NCBI RefSeq assembly: GCF_002993335.1
Contig: NZ_PVNS01000014.1
Span: 1-64,000 of the forward strand
From: Alkalicoccus urumqiensis
Lineage (GTDB): Bacteria > Bacillota > Bacilli > Bacillales > Salisediminibacteriaceae
Direction: 5' to 3'
Length of the DNA stretch: 64,000 bases
The notes below the pieces were generated by a model. It saw nothing but the letters and a program-made list of their open reading frames with translations. It had not been told where the DNA came from and did no database searches. Positions 1 through 7,359 of the stretch are shown piece by piece. The translations under genes and the position numbers were made by a program. Positions within the stretch are counted from its first letter, which is position 1, and every line of letters starts with the position of its first letter.

Positions 1-125
1 TCCACATGAACGCGTTCTATACCAAAATGCATGAACGATTCCACGAAACTTATTGAACCGCCGTATACGGATCCGTACGTACGGTGGTGTGAGAGGACGG
101 AGGGGAGAACCCTCCTCCTACTCGA
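1..125 (+). mobile_element. 3' end of a group II intron (domains V and VI)
   Basis: The sequence reads ...TTGAACCGCCGT, a short hairpin, ACGGTGGTGTGAGAGG, then a GGAGGG/CCCTCC hairpin and CTACTCGAT. This is the usual 3' end of bacterial group II introns: domain V (about 54-92) pairs ACCGCCGT with ACGGTGGT, and domain VI follows (about 96-118). The intron 3' boundary would be at about 125, one base before the stop codon of the minus-strand Lrp gene. The reverse transcriptase gene would lie to the left, outside the window. The apical loop of domain V reads GATC rather than a usual GNRA tetraloop, which could mean an inactive copy. Confidence 0.8.
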
Positions 126-587
126 TTAGGCTTTTTCCCTGTCCAGCGGCAGCATCGTCGAATTTTTCACTTCGCGGAGCGTCAGACTCGTCTGAATCCG
201 GGCACCGCCGAGTTCATTCAGCCGGCGGACGAACGTTTCCAGCTCTTTCCGGTTGGAAACGACGATTTTCAAAAGGTAATCATATTCCCCGGTCAGGCAG
301 TAGCACTCCAATACTTCCGGCCGCTCCTTCAGCTTGCCCTCCAGAAACTGCAGTTCGTCGGTCTGATGAATGTTTGTGCTCATAAAAATAAAGCAGAGCA
401 GATCAAACCCGAGCGCCTCTTCGTTCAGCAGCGCCGTATACCGCTCAATCACCCCATCCTCTTCCAGACGGCGGATGCGGCTGTGGGTTGCCGGCGGTGA
501 CAGACTGACTCTCCGTGCAATTTCCTGGTTGCTGAGTCTCGCATCGTGCTGCAGAATATCCAGAATGTGCAGATCCATGTGATCCAT
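126..587 (-). CDS. Lrp/AsnC family transcriptional regulator
   Basis: A 153-residue protein of normal family length. Residues 1-60 are a winged helix-turn-helix (LHILDILQHDARLSNQEIAR, then SRIRRLEEDGVI) and residues 65-140 are the RAM ligand-binding and oligomerisation domain (TGEYDYLLKIVV). Such proteins sense amino acids and control their uptake, synthesis or export. The start is set by AGGAGG seven bases before the ATG. It is divergent from the EamA transporter gene at 779, a common pairing in which the regulator controls the exporter; that link is inferred. An intron end abuts its stop codon. Confidence 0.93.
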   Translation of the reverse strand: MDHMDLHILDILQHDARLSNQEIARRVSLSPPATHSRIRRLEEDGVIERYTALLNEEALGFDLLCFIFMSTNIHQTDELQFLEGKLKERPEVLECYCLTGEYDYLLKIVVSNRKELETFVRRLNELGGARIQTSLTLREVKNSTMLPLDREKA

Positions 588-778
588 GCAATTTCCTCCT
601 TTTGTTTCTTCTGCAGAAACCCTTCCACTTTCCCTTTCTACAGAACAATTAAATTAAATATCCCATTTAACTTTTAATTATTCTTAATTTTATCATACAT
701 ACCGAATAATATAATAAAAATATCCTTTTCATGATACAGTTATTTCATAAATGTTATTCCGAAAGGAGGAGGAAAAGC

Positions 779-1672
779 ATGCGCTACGTCGTGCTTCTCG
801 TTCTCGCCAGTCTGTTCTGGGCGGGGAACTTCATCGTTGGTAAAGGGCTTGCGGCGATGGCCGCACCAGATACGCTCACCACGCTCCGCTACGCCATTGC
901 CGCGGCTGTTCTGCTGCCGCTGATCGCTTTCCGGGAGAAAAAAGTGCTCCCGCCGGCCCGGGCCTGGCTGCCGCTTCTCGGCATGGGTATTACCGGTGTC
1001 GTCTTATTCAATGTGCTTCAGTTTCTTGCGCTGGATCAGACGACTGCTGCGAATGTCGGTATCATTTCCACATTAAATACGTTTTCCATCGCACTCTGTG
1101 CCGCTCTCCTTCTCCGCGAACGGATCCGGCCGCTGCAGTTCGGTGCGATGCTTATCTCCTTCGGCGGCGTACTTCTCGTCATGACGAATGGACGTATGCC
1201 GGCTGTTGATACCATACAGTCCGGCGACCTCTGGATGACCGCAGCCGTCGTCGTATTCGGCCTCTACTCGGTGTGCAGCCGCTGGGCGACACGGGATGTT
1301 TCTCCGATGATGTCGGTCTGCTGGTCCGGTATTATCGGCATCATTATTCTGCTGCCGTTTAACCTGCACCGGTTTGCTCTCCCGCCGGTGGACGCGGCGT
1401 TCACCGGTGCGCTTTTATACATCAGTCTTGTCGCGACGATTTTATGTATGGTGTTCTGGGGACACGGCGTGAAGCATCTCGGCGCCTCCACCGCCGGACT
1501 GTTTTTAAACTTAAACCCGGTGTTCACAGCGGTTCTCGCGTTCGTTTTCCTCGGCGAGAGCCTGACGTGGATCCAGGCTGCCGGCACCTCACTTGTCATC
1601 GGCGGATGCATCGCCTATACGCAGGTTCCGAAAGTCGTCGTGGCACCAAAAAAGCATGTCGAAGCAGCATAG
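779..1672 (+). CDS. EamA/DMT family transporter
   Basis: A 297-residue integral membrane protein with about ten hydrophobic segments in two EamA repeats, starting MRYVVLLVLASLFWAGNF, typical of drug/metabolite exporters. The second repeat carries the usual GEsLTWIQAAGTSLVIGG-type ending. The frame is open from 731, but AAAGGAGGAGG lies six bases before the ATG at 779, so that start is chosen. The substrate cannot be read from sequence; an amino acid or related metabolite is likely given the divergent Lrp-type regulator. Confidence 0.92.
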   Translation: MRYVVLLVLASLFWAGNFIVGKGLAAMAAPDTLTTLRYAIAAAVLLPLIAFREKKVLPPARAWLPLLGMGITGVVLFNVLQFLALDQTTAANVGIISTLNTFSIALCAALLLRERIRPLQFGAMLISFGGVLLVMTNGRMPAVDTIQSGDLWMTAAVVVFGLYSVCSRWATRDVSPMMSVCWSGIIGIIILLPFNLHRFALPPVDAAFTGALLYISLVATILCMVFWGHGVKHLGASTAGLFLNLNPVFTAVLAFVFLGESLTWIQAAGTSLVIGGCIAYTQVPKVVVAPKKHVEAA

Positions 1673-1775
1673 ACCCATCCCATCCTTTCCCACGTTTGTT
1701 CACCTGTTTTTCACTGTACATCCGGCTGTTCCGGCGTATACTGGAAGATATTCCAAACAGAAAGAAGTGCTGACG

Positions 1776-1910
1776 ATGACTGCAACCTTTGTAATGCACG
1801 GCGTTCGTTTAATGATGACGGGAGTTCTCGGCTTCGCCGCTGTCTCCCTCGTTTTCTATCAGGGCGTGGAATTTGTGCACGCTCTCTGGGATATGTTCCG
1901 CTCCCACTAA
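1776..1910 (+). CDS. Small single-span membrane protein (hypothetical)
   Basis: A 44-residue reading frame, beginning MTATFVMHGVRL, with one hydrophobic segment at about residues 10-30 and a short polar tail. It lies between the EamA gene and a strong terminator. The ribosome binding site is weak (AGAAAG upstream), so translation is uncertain. No family recognised. Confidence 0.4.
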   Translation: MTATFVMHGVRLMMTGVLGFAAVSLVFYQGVEFVHALWDMFRSH

Positions 1911-1922
1911 AATGCCGACAGG

Positions 1923-1960
1923 AAAAAACGGTGCCTCCTCTTCTGGAAGGCACCGTTTTT
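1923..1960. terminator. Bidirectional rho-independent terminator
   Basis: AAAAAACGGTGCCT and AGGCACCGTTTTT form a stem with A/T tracts on both sides. It separates the plus-strand genes at 779 and 1776 from the minus-strand gene ending at 1972. Confidence 0.88.
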
Positions 1961-1971
1961 GTCATATTATT

Positions 1972-2283
1972 TTAAGATGCTTCATAGGCCATCGCTTCAT
2001 GTATCGGTTTGGCTTCCGCGTGCTGGATCCCGCTTAACGGAACGCTTCCACTGAATACATACGCCGTGCCGGAGTTCATCCGCTCCAGTCCTTCGAGCGC
2101 CGTTTTCCAGAGCCACTGATGAGGATTTGTGATCTCCCTGCTGCGGCGGTAAGCTTCTGTCATACTGATATCGCTTCGGAATCCGCTTTGGCGGTGACAG
2201 ATGCGGAGCGAATAGCTTTTGGTCAATGTCTCGACCTGCACCGGCGCCTTCAGCGCTCCCCAGTCGTTTTTCTGAAAATCCAA
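1972..2283 (-). CDS. Hypothetical protein, 103 residues
   Basis: Unrecognised soluble protein. The frame is open from 2340, but GGAGGAGG stands seven bases before a TTG at 2281-2283, giving a protein that starts (M)DFQKNDWGALKAPVQVETL. No signal peptide or membrane segment. It is a single-gene unit convergent with the upstream EamA unit across the shared terminator. Confidence 0.6.
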   Translation of the reverse strand: MDFQKNDWGALKAPVQVETLTKSYSLRICHRQSGFRSDISMTEAYRRSREITNPHQWLWKTALEGLERMNSGTAYVFSGSVPLSGIQHAEAKPIHEAMAYEAS

Positions 2284-2421
2284 CGTACATCCTCCTCCGC
2301 TCCATAAGTAAGGCTCTATACCCTGATGAAGCACCCACAAACCGCCGCTCCTTCGTTTTTTTCTGCCTGAAAACGGGTACGGCGTGTATAGAAGCAGATT
2401 TTACGGGGAGGGGTGTCCTGG

Positions 2422-3114
2422 TTGAACGATGTCTACGAACAATTTAAAGAGGTCGTGATGGCCGTGCTGCCGCTCGCAGCCGTTGTGATTATTCTGCAGT
2501 ATACGCTGATCGGTCTTCCTCCGGAGCTCTTTTTCCGTTTTCTTGCAGGGGTCGTGATGGTCGGTCTCGGACTGTTTCTTTTTCTCGTCGGTGTACATAT
2601 CGGGCTTCTGCCCATCGGGGAAATGATCGGTGCTGCGCTTCCGAAAACGAACAAAGTCTGGCTCATTTTAAGTGCTGCTTTTGTTCTCGGTGTGGTTGTC
2701 ACCATTGCGGAGCCGGACGTCCGCGTGCTTGCGAACCAGATCGATGACGTATCGGAAGGGGCCATCGGCAGCTGGACGCTCATCTTATCCGTCTCTTTAG
2801 GCGTCGGTATTTTCGTCCTTATGTCCATGGTGCGGACGCTGTTCAACGTACCGCTGAAATACCTTCTTCTCGGTGGGTATACCCTCGTCGGTCTCCTGGC
2901 GCTCGTCACACCTCCGTCTTTCCTGCCGATTTCCTTTGATGCCGGCGGGGTGACGACAGGGCCGATGACCGTCCCGTTTATTCTCGCTCTGGGCGTCGGC
3001 GTCACGTCCGTCCTGCAGGGCAAATCCTCCTCGAGTGAAGGCTTCGGTATCGTCGCCCTTGCGTCGATCGGACCGATTATCGCCGTCATGCTGCTGGGGG
3101 TGGTGTACGGATGA
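2422..3114 (+). CDS. DUF1538 membrane protein, UmpA-like antiporter subunit
   Basis: Hydrophobic protein of about 230 residues with six or more membrane spans. The family signatures ITIAEPDVRVL (after the third span) and FDAGGVTTGPMTVPF (near the end) are those of DUF1538. DUF1538 pairs (UmpAB) have been described as two-component Na+(Li+,K+)/H+ antiporters; that is family knowledge, not shown here. The frame opens with GTG at 2413, but GGAGG is only one base before it and ten before TTG at 2422, so TTG is preferred. It overlaps the second subunit by four bases. Confidence 0.88.
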   Translation: MNDVYEQFKEVVMAVLPLAAVVIILQYTLIGLPPELFFRFLAGVVMVGLGLFLFLVGVHIGLLPIGEMIGAALPKTNKVWLILSAAFVLGVVVTIAEPDVRVLANQIDDVSEGAIGSWTLILSVSLGVGIFVLMSMVRTLFNVPLKYLLLGGYTLVGLLALVTPPSFLPISFDAGGVTTGPMTVPFILALGVGVTSVLQGKSSSSEGFGIVALASIGPIIAVMLLGVVYG

Positions 3115-3842
3115 TTGATATTATTTTCGAAGATATCACCCATACGATCACCGAAGTGGCGCTAGCGATCGTGCCGCTGCTCGTATTTTTCTTTGTGTTT
3201 CAAGTGTTTTTTCTCCACCTGGAAAAGAAGCGGATCTTCGATATTCTTATCGGACTCGTGTTTACGTTCGTGGGGCTCGTACTCTTTCTCCAGGGTGTGG
3301 AAATCGGCTTTTTCCCTGCAGGTGAAGCCATCGGGGAGACGCTCGGCGAGCAGGAAAACACGCTCCTCCTTCTTCCCATTCTCGGCTTCATTTTCGGCGT
3401 CGTCGCTACGTTTGCGGAGCCCGCGATCCGGATTATGAACTACGAGGTGGAAAAGGTGACTGCCGGTTCCATTTCCAAAAACGTCATGCTCATCACGCTG
3501 TCGCTCGGCGTCGGGTTATCGATCGCGCTGTCGATGGTGCGGATCGTCGTCGGTTTTCCGCTCTGGTACGTTTTACTGCCGGGATACATTCTGGCGTTTG
3601 TGCTCGTCTTTTTCTCGAGCGACCGGTTCATCTCGATTGCCTTTGATTCGGGCGGTGTGGCCACCGGACCGATGACGGTCACGTTTATTACGGCCATTTT
3701 TGTGGGAACGGCTTCTGTAACGGAAGGACGCGACCCGCTTCTGGACGGGTTCGGCATGATTGCGCTCGTTGCGCTGACGCCAATTCTCGCCGTCTTAATA
3801 CTCGGCCTACTTTATCAATGGAAGGAGCGTTCCAATTCATGA
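3111..3842 (+). CDS. DUF1538 membrane protein, UmpB-like antiporter subunit
   Basis: 243 residues, homologous to the preceding gene: FAEPAIRIM matches the AEPDVRVL signature and FDSGGVATGPMTVTF matches the glycine-rich motif, in the same order. Two dissimilar DUF1538 proteins side by side are the normal arrangement and probably form a heteromeric transporter. Start ATG overlaps the previous stop (ATGA), and its own stop overlaps the next start (ATGA), so all three genes are translationally coupled. Confidence 0.88.
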   Translation: MIDIIFEDITHTITEVALAIVPLLVFFFVFQVFFLHLEKKRIFDILIGLVFTFVGLVLFLQGVEIGFFPAGEAIGETLGEQENTLLLLPILGFIFGVVATFAEPAIRIMNYEVEKVTAGSISKNVMLITLSLGVGLSIALSMVRIVVGFPLWYVLLPGYILAFVLVFFSSDRFISIAFDSGGVATGPMTVTFITAIFVGTASVTEGRDPLLDGFGMIALVALTPILAVLILGLLYQWKERSNS

Positions 3843-4534
3843 AAACATTCCGCGGGGATCATAAAATAATGGTAACGATCGTCAAGCGCGGAAAGGCTTC
3901 CCGGCTGGTGAAAGCGTCCAAAAAAGCCGGGGCCTCCGGAGGAACGATTCTTCTCGGTGAAGGAGTGGGGATCCATGAGAAACGTCGTTTTTTCGGCGTC
4001 GATGCCCTGCATGAAAAGGAAATTCTTCTGACGCTTGCCCCGGAGGACATTTTTCCGGATATTGTGGACGCTATCAGCAGTGCGGCCAGGCTGCATAAAC
4101 CCGGCCGGGGCATCGGCTGTATTCTGGATGCCCGGCGGACGCTCGGCATTGCCCACCTTGGATATGATGATTCGACAAAGGAGCTGGATGACATGACTGA
4201 TGATGTAAAGCACCGGGGGTTTAATTTGATCATTACGGTTGTGGAGAAAGGAAAATCCGGCAAAGTTATCGATGCGTCCAACCGCGCCGGCGCAGAGGGC
4301 GGTACGGTGATGAACGGCCGGGGAAGCGGCGTCAACGAAAAAGCGAAGCTGCTTTCCATGCAGATCGAGCCGGAAAAAGACGTCGTATTAACGCTCATCC
4401 GCACGTCCAAAACCGATGCCGTCCTCCGGGCGATCGAAGACGACTGCGAGCTGAGCGCACCCGGGAAAGGCGTGTCGTTTGTGCTTCCGGTCGAAGACAC
4501 CGTCGGCATCAATCATCAGCTGCAGGATGACTAA
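3839..4534 (+). CDS. Double-domain PII-like regulator
   Basis: 231 residues containing two GlnB-type domains in tandem. The first (about 8-100) has VTIVKRGKASRLVKASKKAG, GGTILLGEG and PGRGIGCIL; the second (about 125-225) repeats these as ITVVEKGKSGKVIDASNRAG, GGTVMNGRGSG and PGKGVSFVL. PII proteins bind nucleotides and usually control membrane transporters or nitrogen metabolism as trimers; two fused domains are less usual. Start chosen by GGAAGGAG nine bases before ATG and by the ATGA overlap with umpB. The operon suggests it gates the UmpAB antiporter (inferred). Confidence 0.85.
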   Translation: MKTFRGDHKIMVTIVKRGKASRLVKASKKAGASGGTILLGEGVGIHEKRRFFGVDALHEKEILLTLAPEDIFPDIVDAISSAARLHKPGRGIGCILDARRTLGIAHLGYDDSTKELDDMTDDVKHRGFNLIITVVEKGKSGKVIDASNRAGAEGGTVMNGRGSGVNEKAKLLSMQIEPEKDVVLTLIRTSKTDAVLRAIEDDCELSAPGKGVSFVLPVEDTVGINHQLQDD

Positions 4535-4540
4535 TCATTT

Positions 4541-4570
4541 GGGCGCTGACATCCAGCTGTGTCAGCGCCC
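4541..4570 (+). terminator. Terminator of the umpAB-PII operon
   Basis: Perfect 10-bp stem GGGCGCTGAC / GTCAGCGCCC right after the PII stop codon. The downstream T tract is short (GCTTTGT), so efficiency is uncertain. Confidence 0.65.
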
Positions 4571-4617
4571 GACGCTTTGTATACATGGATGACGGAACAT
4601 CTGCTTTCAACCACAGG

Positions 4618-4677
4618 AAAAAAGCCGAACGAGCCCTGACATCTCTTTCAAGAGCTGCAGGATCGTTCGGCTTTTTT
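4618..4677. terminator. Long bidirectional hairpin terminator
   Basis: AAAAAAGCCGAACGA and TCGTTCGGCTTTTTT pair over 15 bases around a 30-base centre that holds a smaller hairpin. It separates the plus-strand PII gene from the minus-strand stalk-domain gene. Confidence 0.8.
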
Positions 4678-4734
4678 GTGTTTACGGTTCCGCCTCTAAT
4701 TAATTATTCGGCTTTCAAAACTGCGGACGCTGTG

Positions 4735-5571
4735 TTAATCCTCGTAAGGCCAGGAAACTGTCCAGACTTCATTAAAAAGGTTGAAGGAAGATTGGAAGCG
4801 GAGTCCGCCGACGATATCGATCGGAGCGTTAATTTCCAGGGTAGAAGAATACATGGTCATCCGGGCAAACCGGGCCGGCTCTACCGGGAATCCTTCTGCT
4901 GCTGCAATTTCCCCCGCAGCATAGCGGACGAGCGGCGAAAATGCATAGCTCGTGCTAACGGATGTGGCGTTGTCGTCTCCCTTACTAACCGTCACAACTG
5001 TCCGGTCCGTCAGCGGATTGTAGTACTCATAGCCGTTTCCGGTACGTTCTCTCCGCTCGTAGGGCCGTCCGTCCAGAAGGGAGGTCCCGTCCTCTTCTCC
5101 GTAGCCGGGGGATGCTGCGTCTGTAATCCGGGCCGTTTTCCACGTGTTATTCCATGCCACGTCGGCACCGAACAGTTCGCTTACAAACCGGAGCGGAATG
5201 AGGGAGCGCCCGTCCTCAATGCGGAGCGGGGCTGCTTCTTCGATCATTTCGCCATTCACAATGACTTCGTCCTCCCCGACCGGAAAAACCACTTCCGTAC
5301 TGTTGCGGCGTATGTACACTGCTTTGTCACTGCCATCGGCAATAAACCGGACGGTCGCACCCATGTAGTCAAACACACTTCGTACCGGCACCATCGTCCG
5401 GCCCTCATAAATCTGTGCCGGATCTCTCTCATCGACCGGCGCTGCCCCGTTCACGAGAATGGTCGGCTGAATCTCCCGGTAATCACTATCGACGACCGCC
5501 TGGGCACTCGTTCCAAAAAACAGCATCAATCCAAATGTCAGTACACCAGTTATCCACGATTTTGTTTTCAT
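4735..5571 (-). CDS. Secreted stalk-domain (copper amine oxidase N-terminal type) protein
   Basis: 278 residues with a signal peptide (MKTKSWITGVLTFGLMLFFG...AQA, cleaved near residue 25). Residues 30-150 hold paired motifs GRTMVPVRSVFDYMGA and GRSLIPLRFVSELFGADV, the signature of the stalk domain found in many exported Bacillales proteins. The C-terminal 120 residues are not recognised. The domain usually positions a partner on the cell surface; no catalytic site is seen. GGGAGG lies seven bases from the ATG. Confidence 0.85.
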   Translation of the reverse strand: MKTKSWITGVLTFGLMLFFGTSAQAVVDSDYREIQPTILVNGAAPVDERDPAQIYEGRTMVPVRSVFDYMGATVRFIADGSDKAVYIRRNSTEVVFPVGEDEVIVNGEMIEEAAPLRIEDGRSLIPLRFVSELFGADVAWNNTWKTARITDAASPGYGEEDGTSLLDGRPYERRERTGNGYEYYNPLTDRTVVTVSKGDDNATSVSTSYAFSPLVRYAAGEIAAAEGFPVEPARFARMTMYSSTLEINAPIDIVGGLRFQSSFNLFNEVWTVSWPYED

Positions 5572-5782
5572 CTTGCATTCCTCCCTTCTATTTACCAGCC
5601 TATACCCCCTTTCATTTCCATCTATCCCCTTCTTTTCTTGTTGAATGGAAAACGGTTCCTTTGACCCGGGATTGGTGTGGAATGCGGGAGAAAATGCTTC
5701 ACTTCAAGAAGCACGGCTCCGCACCGCCGGACAGCGGAGAAGCACGATCCATAGAAAGCAGCGATGTATTTTAACAACGGTT

Positions 5783-5804
5783 TGAAATGCTGCAGCCCCT
5801 GGCA
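5783..5804 (+). repeat. 22-bp direct repeat, left copy
   Basis: TGAAATGCTGCAGCCCCTGG plus CA is found identically at 6324-6345, 541 bp away. The two copies bracket the repeat blocks and the first TGGTCCG array, as if delimiting an inserted or duplicated unit. Confidence 0.75.
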
Positions 5805-5823
5805 TGCTTAAGTAAAAGAGCCT

Positions 5824-5896
5824 AAAGAAAAGGGAGGTTTGCTGAATAGGTTCCCGTTTCCTCCCTGCACCTGCAGCCGTACGCGTGCCGGAGGGA
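5824..5896 (+). repeat. 73-bp dispersed repeat, copy 1
   Basis: Runs from AAAGAAAAGGGAGGTTTG through CTGCACCTGCAGCCGT to CCGGAGGGA. A near-identical copy of the same length is at 53725-53797. In this region it lies before the TGGTCCG array; in the other region it lies after it, so the blocks are rearranged relative to one another. Confidence 0.75.
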
Positions 5897-5965
5897 ATAA
5901 GAACTGCGGGACGAGAGCAGGAGACGGCTTGGAGCAGAGGGGGCGCCGGAAGTTCCGGCGGCCGG

Positions 5966-6139
5966 TGGTCCGATGGCCTGGAAAGTTGGTCCGGTTTGGT
6001 GCAGAACCTGGTCCGATTTCGACGGAAGTTGGTCCGTTACGAAGCGCCTGGTCCGGTTGAACCTGTTTTTGGTCCGATACAGGGCCGGCGTGTTCCGAAA
6101 ACGAGCCATGCTGGTCCGCGGACGGCTGTTTCTGGTCCG
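5966..6139 (+). repeat. TGGTCCG array, copy 1 (nine units, about 21-bp period)
   Basis: The 7-mer TGGTCCG starts at 5966, 5987, 6009, 6030, 6049, 6070, 6091 (as TGTTCCG), 6112 and 6133, so spacings are 21, 22, 21, 19, 21, 21, 21, 21. The 12-15 bases between motifs are not alike. Two further copies with the same spacing order are at 14911-15084 (minus orientation) and 53313-53444. The 22- and 19-bp steps break any reading frame, so this is not a heptapeptide-repeat gene. Function unknown. Confidence 0.85.
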
Positions 6140-6236
6140 GTGTTTTTCAAATGATATCAAACTGCCGCTTCCAGGCTCTCTCATCTACGAAAACCACCAA
6201 AAAAAGAGAGAATAGAATGTGTATAGTGTGAAACGT

Positions 6237-6317
6237 CCGGCTGGAAAACAAGCCCACGCAGGCTTCTACCGGACAGCGGAGAAGCTCTACCAACAGAAAC
6301 AAACGGTACATGGAACA
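6237..6317 (+). repeat. 80-bp dispersed repeat, copy 1
   Basis: Begins CCGGCTGGAAAACAAGCCCA and ends CGGTACATGGAACA; the copy at 54183-54264 differs at a few positions and by one base of length. Both copies stand just before the terminator of a minus-strand operon (osmolyte transporter here, tuf there). Confidence 0.7.
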
Positions 6318-6323
6318 GAACAC

Positions 6324-6345
6324 TGAAATGCTGCAGCCCCTGGCA
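6324..6345 (+). repeat. 22-bp direct repeat, right copy
   Basis: Identical to 5783-5804; see that entry. Confidence 0.75.
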
Positions 6346-6386
6346 GGTTTGCGTTAAACAGATTTCGAATATTATATGTTATAGGC

Positions 6387-6419
6387 TAAAAAAATACCGC
6401 AGGAGGCGTTCTCCTGCGG
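6387..6419 (-). terminator. Terminator of the osmolyte transporter operon
   Basis: CCGCAGGAG / CTCCTGCGG stem around GCGTT, with an A-rich run on its left that reads as a T tract on the minus strand. It follows the binding-protein gene ending at 6431. Confidence 0.85.
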
Positions 6420-6430
6420 CGCGTCGTTCG

Positions 6431-7330
6431 TTATTCGATAAAGCCGTTTTCTTCAAGGTACGTGCGTGCGACGTCGTCGACGTTTTCATCTTCAATGTCC
6501 ACCTGGTAGTTGAGGCCCATCATCGTCTCGGTATCGAGCTCTTCGGCGAGCGGCGCCATGATTTCTTCAATCTCCGGGTATTCTTCATGCACCTCGGTGC
6601 TCATGGACATCGCCGCATGATAGGACGGGAAGAACTGCTGGTCGTCCTCGAGGTTGAAGAGGTCATACTCTTCGATCCGGCTGTCTGTGGCATGCCCCAT
6701 CGCGACGTTCACTTCTTCGTTATTGATCGCTTCATAGTTCAGGCCGTAGCTCATCTCGCTTACCTGGGAGCTGCCGAATTCAAAGCCGTACGTCTCTTCG
6801 ACGCCCGGGAGACCGTCGTCGCGGTTACCAAATTCTGCGTCCGTGGCAAACGTCATTTCCTCTGGATTCTCGTTGACATGCTCCGCAAGATCAGAAATCG
6901 TGGAAATGCCCATCTCTTCTCCGTCCTGCTGGCGCATCATGAGCGTATACGTGTTGTCGATGTCGGAAATGTTCGTCCACGTGAGACCCTGCTCGCCGTC
7001 GATTTCCTGAATCGCTTCGTATGCTTCTTCTTTGACTGCGATCGGCTCTTCGCCATTATACGTGATCAGACCGGTTCCTGTGTAATCCCACGTTACTTCC
7101 ACCTCACCGGATTCCAGTGCCTGACGGAGTGCCGTCGATCCCATGTTATCGACCATGTCGACGGTAAAATCGTTTTCTTCCAGCATAATTTCAGTCATCT
7201 TAGCCAGAATAAACTGTTCGGTGAAGTTTTTCGCACCGACCGTTACTTCTTTTTCGTCGCCGCCTCCACAGGCGCCGAGAAGCGCAGCGCTTCCGATTAC
7301 AGCTGATAGTCCCATAAGTTTCTTTTTCAT
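6431..7330 (-). CDS. Osmolyte ABC transporter substrate-binding lipoprotein (OpuC/OpuB type)
   Basis: About 299 residues, with a lipoprotein signal peptide ending LLGAC (Cys about residue 21). The family motifs VGAKNFTEQFILAKMTEIML, STALRQALESGEVEVTWDYT and GLITYNGEE identify an OpuAC/OpuC-type binding protein for glycine betaine, carnitine or choline. The mature protein is very acidic (many E and D), as in surface proteins of halophiles. AAAGGGG lies directly before the first ATG (7339) and nine bases before the second, so the second (7330) is chosen. Last gene of the four-gene operon. Confidence 0.93.
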   Translation of the reverse strand: MKKKLMGLSAVIGSAALLGACGGGDEKEVTVGAKNFTEQFILAKMTEIMLEENDFTVDMVDNMGSTALRQALESGEVEVTWDYTGTGLITYNGEEPIAVKEEAYEAIQEIDGEQGLTWTNISDIDNTYTLMMRQQDGEEMGISTISDLAEHVNENPEEMTFATDAEFGNRDDGLPGVEETYGFEFGSSQVSEMSYGLNYEAINNEEVNVAMGHATDSRIEEYDLFNLEDDQQFFPSYHAAMSMSTEVHEEYPEIEEIMAPLAEELDTETMMGLNYQVDIEDENVDDVARTYLEENGFIE

Positions 7331-7359
7331 GTGATTCATCCCCTTTAATAAAATGTACG

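Larger units (their letters stand above)
5572..6386. other. Gene-free repeat region R1
   Basis: No convincing gene: the open frames have no ribosome binding site and run through the array described below. The stretch is a mosaic of repeats found again at 53.3-54.3 kb: a 73-bp block (5824-5896), the TGGTCCG array (5966-6139) and an 80-bp block (6237-6317). A 22-bp direct repeat stands near both ends. Confidence 0.7.

Noticed and set aside
4585-5664. 359-codon plus-strand open frame opposite the stalk-domain gene
   Set aside because: The minus-strand gene has a signal peptide, repeated domain motifs and a ribosome site; the plus frame has none.
5966-6139. TGGTCCG array as a CRISPR array
   Set aside because: The repeated unit is only 7 bp with 12-15 bp between units; the same step order recurs at other loci and there are no cas genes.
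5885-6154. Open frame through array copy 1 as a heptapeptide-repeat protein
   Set aside because: No ribosome binding site; the 22- and 19-bp steps shift the repeat between frames; copies 2 and 3 do not keep an equivalent frame.
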